A stretch of 64,000 nucleotides of DNA from Kitasatospora viridis (lineage in GTDB: Bacteria > Actinomycetota > Actinomycetes > Streptomycetales > Streptomycetaceae), in contig NZ_VIWT01000006.1 in NCBI RefSeq assembly GCF_007829815.1, forward strand, positions 372,001-436,000, in the 5' to 3' direction. The translations under genes and the position numbers were made by a program. Within the stretch, counting starts at the first letter, position 1; each line of letters starts with the position of its first letter. The notes beneath the pieces were generated by a model. That model saw only the letters and a list, made by a program, of their open reading frames with translations. It ran no database searches and had not been told where the DNA came from. Below, in pieces: positions 60,441-64,000 of this stretch.

Positions 60441-60965
60441 TCAGCCTACTTGCCAGGTCCAGAGCTGGTCGCCAAGGCCATTGCACGGCCACTGGATGAT
60501 CGGCGCCCCCGCGAGCGGGCTGCCGCTCTGGTCGCTGATGCACATGTGCGAGTTCTCGTTCCTGAAGCTGACCGTGTCCGGGTTGATGCCGTCGTCGTTC
60601 CAGATCTGGTTCGCACCCCCGTTGCAGGCCCACTGCCCGAGCTGTGCGCCCGCGGTGGTGGTCCAGCCGGGTGCCTCCAGGCACAGCCCGTTCCCGTTGA
60701 CGAGCTCGTAGCCGCCAGGGGTACTGGTCTGCACCCACGCCCACGACTGGTCGGGGTTGCCGTTGCACCCCCATTGGATGGCCGGCGTCCCGTTCGCGTC
60801 GCCGCCCCCGTTTATCCCGAGGCAGAGCCTCGACGCTGAGTTGATCACGGCCGGCCACGCCGCCGCCGACGCGTCCTGGCCGGTCGCCAACGTCGACGCC
60901 AGCACCAGGGCGAGCAGGGCGCCCGCCGTCCTGACGATCCGTCCGGAACTGAAGGTCTTCTGCAC
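60441..60965 (-). CDS. Secreted ricin-type beta-trefoil lectin
   Basis: A 174-residue exported protein: signal peptide (about residues 1-35) and one beta-trefoil domain with three Gln-x-Trp motifs (QSWAW, QIWND, QLWTW) and Cys pairs, as in CBM13/ricin B domains that bind galactose- or xylose-type sugars. There is no catalytic domain, so it is a lone lectin. GTG 60965 follows GGGGAG by five bases; ATG 60989 is an alternative eight codons upstream. Confidence 0.88.
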   Translation of the reverse strand: MQKTFSSGRIVRTAGALLALVLASTLATGQDASAAAWPAVINSASRLCLGINGGGDANGTPAIQWGCNGNPDQSWAWVQTSTPGGYELVNGNGLCLEAPGWTTTAGAQLGQWACNGGANQIWNDDGINPDTVSFRNENSHMCISDQSGSPLAGAPIIQWPCNGLGDQLWTWQVG

Positions 60966-61044
60966 GTCCACTCCCCGGGTGACGGGCATCCCGTCGGATG
61001 CCAACTGACAGTCTGACACAGCCGGTTGGAACGGGCGGGTGAAG

Positions 61045-62094
61045 TTACCGGTCGGCCGGGTCCGGGGCGGTTCGCGGCAGGTCGGACGCGACCAGCTCGG
61101 CAGCGCGGACGGGGTCGCCGTCCGCGCGGGCGAGCAGCGCCTCGACGTCGTAGCCCTCCGACCCGACGGCGGCGCCGAGGCCGAGCCGGCGGCTCCAGCC
61201 GAAGCGCTCCATCGAGACGGCGGCGTCCAGGTCGGGCCGCAGCCGGTGGAGCTCGGTGACCAACTCCCAGGCACAGGCGTCCAGCCGGGCCCGCCGCACC
61301 GGGTTGCACGCGTTCACGGCGTCGGTCACCCAGTCGTCGCCGGGCTCGTACTCCAGGAGGGCCGGCAGCAGCTCCGGGACGCCCATGACCTGAGCCGCGT
61401 TGAAGGTGAGGACGTGCGCGCCCTCGGGGTTGTCGAGCAGCGCGATCAGCAGTGGCACGGCGCGCGGATCGTGCCGGCAGGCCAGCCCGCGGATCGCCTC
61501 GGTACGGGTGTCGGCGTCCTCGTCGCCCGTCCGCTCCCAGAGCACGGCCCGGATCTCGGGACTGTCCACCTCCGCCTGGACGCCGAGGGTGAACGTCGCC
61601 CAGTCGCGGACGTGCGACACCGGGTCCCGGGTCAGAGTGATCAAGGTCCGGATGTCCGGCCCGTCCGGCCGCCCGGTGAGGACCCCCGGGAACGACCGGG
61701 CCACCTGCTCGCGCACCTCGGCATCGGGATGCCCGGCCAGGGCGATGAGGACGGGCACGGCGCGCGCGTCGTGCGTCATCTCGATCGCCCGGGCCAGCGA
61801 GTGCAGCACCCGCCCCTCGGTCTCCCGCTGCGCGAGCGCGACCAGCGCGGTGGCCGTCTCGGCACGGACCGCCTCGTGCTGATTGGCGGCATCCCCCAAC
61901 AGGTTGCACCCGGCCTCACGCTCCATCGGATCACCCGACCCGATCAACTCCAGCCCGCACGCCAGCGCCCCCGCCCCGTCAGCGGCCGCCCGCCACAACA
62001 GCGCCGAGTAGTCCGTGTGCTCGTCCGGGTCGATGGCGGCCCGCTCTGCCGCAAGTGCCCGCGTGACCAGCTCCGCCACGGTGTCCGTTTCCAT
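61045..62094 (-). CDS. HEAT-repeat protein
   Basis: A 349-residue soluble protein built of HEAT-like helical pairs with repeated patterns such as ARAVPVLIALAGHPDAEVRE, PRAVPLLIALLDNPEGAHVL and HVRDWATFTLGV. HEAT solenoids are protein-binding scaffolds; the partner is unknown. ATG 62094 is preferred: AGGA lies about ten bases upstream. It is divergent from a second, broken repeat protein gene. Confidence 0.82.
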   Translation of the reverse strand: METDTVAELVTRALAAERAAIDPDEHTDYSALLWRAAADGAGALACGLELIGSGDPMEREAGCNLLGDAANQHEAVRAETATALVALAQRETEGRVLHSLARAIEMTHDARAVPVLIALAGHPDAEVREQVARSFPGVLTGRPDGPDIRTLITLTRDPVSHVRDWATFTLGVQAEVDSPEIRAVLWERTGDEDADTRTEAIRGLACRHDPRAVPLLIALLDNPEGAHVLTFNAAQVMGVPELLPALLEYEPGDDWVTDAVNACNPVRRARLDACAWELVTELHRLRPDLDAAVSMERFGWSRRLGLGAAVGSEGYDVEALLARADGDPVRAAELVASDLPRTAPDPADR

Positions 62095-62148
62095 GCGGGC
62101 ATCCTGGTGCACGAACCGCGCCTGCGCGAGGGATTTGTCGGCCCGCCA

Positions 62149-62171
62149 CCGGTGCATCGTCGGTGCACCGG
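62149..62171. promoter_or_regulatory. Inverted repeat between divergent repeat-protein genes
   Basis: CCGGTGCA (62149-62156) and TGCACCGG (62164-62171) form a perfect inverted repeat with a 7-base spacer in the divergent region. It could be an operator for both genes. Confidence 0.4.
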
Positions 62172-62211
62172 CGGACCACAGCCGCTCGCGCGACCCGGAT
62201 AGCGTGGGCCC

Positions 62212-63563
62212 ATGGTGAATCTGACGCATCGCCAGCTGTCCGGGCTGGGCCGGAACCTGGCCGCCCCGGTCGAGTTGCTGGTCCGCCTGGCAGTCCATCC
62301 GGCCGGCCCGCACGGGCTGAACGATGCGTGGCGGTCAACTGCCGGACCCGGTGGCCGAGGCGATGCTGGCACACGACGGTGGCAGCTCGGCGCTGCGGCT
62401 GCACGACGGCCGAGCCTCCGCGGCGATCCACCGCCGGATCGCCGAGCATCCCGACCCGGCCATCCGCGACGCCTTCGCGGACTTCGTCCGGTCCACGGTG
62501 GAGAGCGGCGCCACGCTGGGCATCGAGGACCTGGTCGAGGCCTACGGGCAGCAGCCGGAGCAACTGGCCGCCGCCCCGGACGCGAAACTCCGCAGGATGG
62601 TCACGCAGACCTGGTGGGACCGGCCGATGTCGGCGCAGCGGGCGCTGCTCGCCGATCCGGATCCCAAGGTGCGGGCGGCGGCCGCGCGTTCGTGGGAGCC
62701 GGGCGTCCCGCCGGACTTCTACGAGCGCTGCCTGGCCGACCCCGCCGTGCAGGCGGACGTCGCGCGCTACCTCCCGCTGACGCCCGATCAGTTCGAGCGC
62801 CTGCTGGCCACGGGAGACGAGCACGTGGTGGACGGGTTGGCCCGCAACCCGCACCTGACCGCCGACATGGTGGCCCGGCTGGCGGACCACGCGGATCCGT
62901 CGGTGCGCGTCGCGGTGGCCTACAGCCGCCACACCACGCCCGAGACCCGCGATCGACTGCTCGCACAACTGGAGGCGGAACGGGCCGCCGGCGGAATCGC
63001 GTCCCTCCTCGCGTTCGGGAGCGGACACGAGCCCGGCTGGCTGCGGGAGCTACCGCTCGCCGAGCGGCTGAGCCACTTGAACAGCCCGCACGCGGCGTTC
63101 CGGCGCGTCCTGGCTGCCAGCCGCGACCTACCGGAGGACGCCTGGCAGGTGCTGGACGACGACCCGGACGCCTCGGTCCGCCGCACCGCCGCCCGCCGAC
63201 CCGCCCCAGGTCCTGCTGCGGCTGCTCCGCGACCACGGCGAGGACATCAAGGTGCGCACCCGGCTGGTCGACCACCCCAACTTCCCGCGCCACGAACTGC
63301 GCAGCCTCGCGAACGACCCCAACCCCCGGACCCAGGCCAACGCCCTGGAGGACCCCGAACTCCCGCTACCTCAGCTGCGGATCCTCGCCGCCCACGAAGA
63401 GCCCTTCCTCCGGGCCGGGGCAGCCAGGCACCCCAACGCCACCGCCGATCTGCTGGAGCAACTGCTGGCCGACTCCGAGCCGAACGTCGTCGAGGCGGCG
63501 GCGGCCAACCCGGCGCTGCCACCGGCCCGGATGGACCGCATCCTCGCCGAGGCCAGCCTCTGA
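62212..63563 (+). pseudogene. Leucine-rich-repeat-variant protein with two frameshifts
   Basis: The start MVNLTHRQLSGLGRNLAAPV is in one frame to about 62320. The main body (QLPDPVAEAMLAHDGG through DDDPDASVRRTAAR, bases about 62324-63200) is in the next frame. The end (VLLRLLRDHG, then LVDHPNFPRHELRSLANDPN to EASL) is in the third frame up to 63563. Joined, they form a continuous repeat protein of about 450 residues with patterns such as DPDPKVRAAAARSWE. Both joins need the same net shift (one extra base, or two missing). It is either a decayed gene or carries sequencing errors. Annotators may instead see the 62324-63577 frame. Confidence 0.7.
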
Positions 63564-63570
63564 CCGGGCC

Positions 63571-63712
63571 TTACTGATCGTTTCAGGATGACTTTCGAAG
63601 GTGCCTGGGGCAGATGCTGCTGCAGGCAGGGCCGCGTAGTCCCTGGTGGAGATCGGCGCGTCGTTCGTAGCGGCTGCGGAGGCGCTTGAACTCATTCTGA
63701 AACGATCAGTTA
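63571..63712. mobile_element. IS5-type remnant with both inverted ends (MITE-like)
   Basis: CTGATCGTTTCAGGATGA (63574-63591) and its reverse complement with one change (63692-63709) are inverted ends, flanked by a TTA on each side (63571-63573 and 63710-63712), which fits a 3-base target duplication. Between them the minus strand encodes about 35 codons reading FKRLRSRYERRADLHQGL, then ACSSICPRHLRKSS and a stop, matching the C-terminus of IS5-family transposases. The bulk of the transposase is deleted. Confidence 0.75.
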
Positions 63713-63938
63713 GTGGCCGAGCAGTGGGCGTGGCTGGTCGGCATGATCCGGCCAAGATCTGCGATCTGGCTTACAGGCTGATCCTCTCCTGTCCAGCGTG
63801 TATCCGGCGCCGTTCCAAGACCCCCTGGGTGGCCTCGGGTTCACTGCTGGCTAAAAAACTGCGCGGAAAATAATTGATCTTCGCGATCACATATTATCGA
63901 TCACCGGCCTTGCAATTTCACTTTGGGGGGAAACCAGC
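63713..63938. other. AT-richer intergenic region with promoter-like elements
   Basis: No gene is supported. The last 100 bases are much richer in A and T than the rest of the window. CGATCAC occurs twice, 14 bases apart (63884-63890 and 63898-63904), around TATTAT (63892-63897), which may be the promoter of the secreted protein gene that follows. Confidence 0.5.
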
Positions 63939-64000
63939 GTGAACCGCAAAATTCGCACGGCTCTACTTACAAGCGGGGCGGCCCTCTCGCTTGTGCTCGC
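63939..64000 (+). CDS. Start of a secreted protein gene (3' end outside window)
   Basis: GTG 63939 follows a strong GGGGGG ribosome site by eight bases. The first 20 residues read MNRKIRTALLTSGAALSLVL, a Sec signal peptide with a positively charged start and hydrophobic core. The rest lies outside the window, so the function cannot be stated. Base use is less GC-rich than in most genes here. Confidence 0.65.
   Translation, partial: MNRKIRTALLTSGAALSLVL

Noticed and set aside
63646-63873. 75-codon frame reading out of the IS remnant
   Set aside because: It starts inside the antisense of the transposase tail and has no ribosome site or recognisable domain.
1-64000. CRISPR arrays, tRNA, rRNA genes
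   Set aside because: No spaced identical repeats of CRISPR type, no tRNA cloverleaf and no rRNA core sequences were noticed on either strand; tandem repeats found are short and inside or beside genes.

Overview
The window is very GC-rich DNA with the gene style of a filamentous actinomycete of the family Streptomycetaceae (Streptomyces or Kitasatospora). Evidence for this is the high GC at third codon positions, frequent GTG starts, many ATGA/GTGA stop-start overlaps, and actinomycete families such as DUF397, SigE-type and ECF42 sigma factors, NB-ARC regulators, a two-HTH MerR protein and ESX-type small proteins. I see no rRNA, tRNA, CRISPR array, replication origin or phage module. The content looks like accessory chromosome-arm DNA: transporters with their own regulators, secreted proteins and small-molecule enzymes.

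Layout. 1-6.3 kb: the end of an Eis-like acetyltransferase, a secreted beta-helix protein, an MFS exporter, and an ArsR/MFS divergent pair. 6.7-11.7 kb: five co-directional genes (acyl-CoA-dehydrogenase-fold flavoenzyme, medium-chain dehydrogenase, sugar-phosphate nucleotidyltransferase, flavin reductase, Gfo/Idh/MocA oxidoreductase) that look like part of a small-molecule pathway. 11.8-21.1 kb: D-Ala-D-Ala carboxypeptidase, a MarR/MFS unit with a perfect 24-bp palindrome, a TetR/MFS unit with two matching operators, a GT39-type membrane glycosyltransferase and a lytic transglycosylase. 21.2-30.9 kb: two-component system, YhgE-like membrane protein, DinB-fold protein, small secreted protein, a short NB-ARC regulator, a nucleotidyltransferase/TetR pair, a cupin, and a SUKH-4 immunity-like gene with a Cys-rich partner. 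31-41.7 kb: a sigma factor/membrane protein/penicillin-binding protein operon, an APH-fold kinase, a two-HTH MerR regulator with DUF6194, a 965-residue NB-ARC/TPR regulator, and a methyltransferase/propeller pair.

41.7-57 kb: DUF397 with the broken tail of its usual XRE partner, a SnoaL-like protein, a PstS-like secreted protein, a class C beta-lactamase-like hydrolase, assorted small enzymes, an ECF42/DGPF pair, and a cytochrome P450 divergent from an unusual two-domain regulator with repeated AACGCAAC sites. 57-60.4 kb: the most interesting unit, encoding a membrane-anchored protein, an ESX-like helical protein, a 520-residue protein with an ESX-like N-terminus and a calpain-like Cys/His/Asn protease domain, and a small overlapping gene. 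60.4-64 kb: a secreted ricin-type lectin, two divergent repeat proteins (one broken by two frameshifts), an IS5-type remnant that keeps both ends, and the start of another secreted protein.

How the genes work together. Most regulators sit directly against the gene they probably control (ArsR, MarR, two TetR, MerR, GbsR/MarR-like), and palindromic candidate operators are visible for several. Three transporter modules (4.4-6.3, 13.5-15.2, 15.3-17.5 kb) look like ligand-induced efflux. The sigma/PBP operon, carboxypeptidase, transglycosylase and beta-lactamase-like enzyme all concern the cell wall. Starts were chosen from ribosome-binding sites and overlaps. All functions are inferred from sequence motifs by eye.
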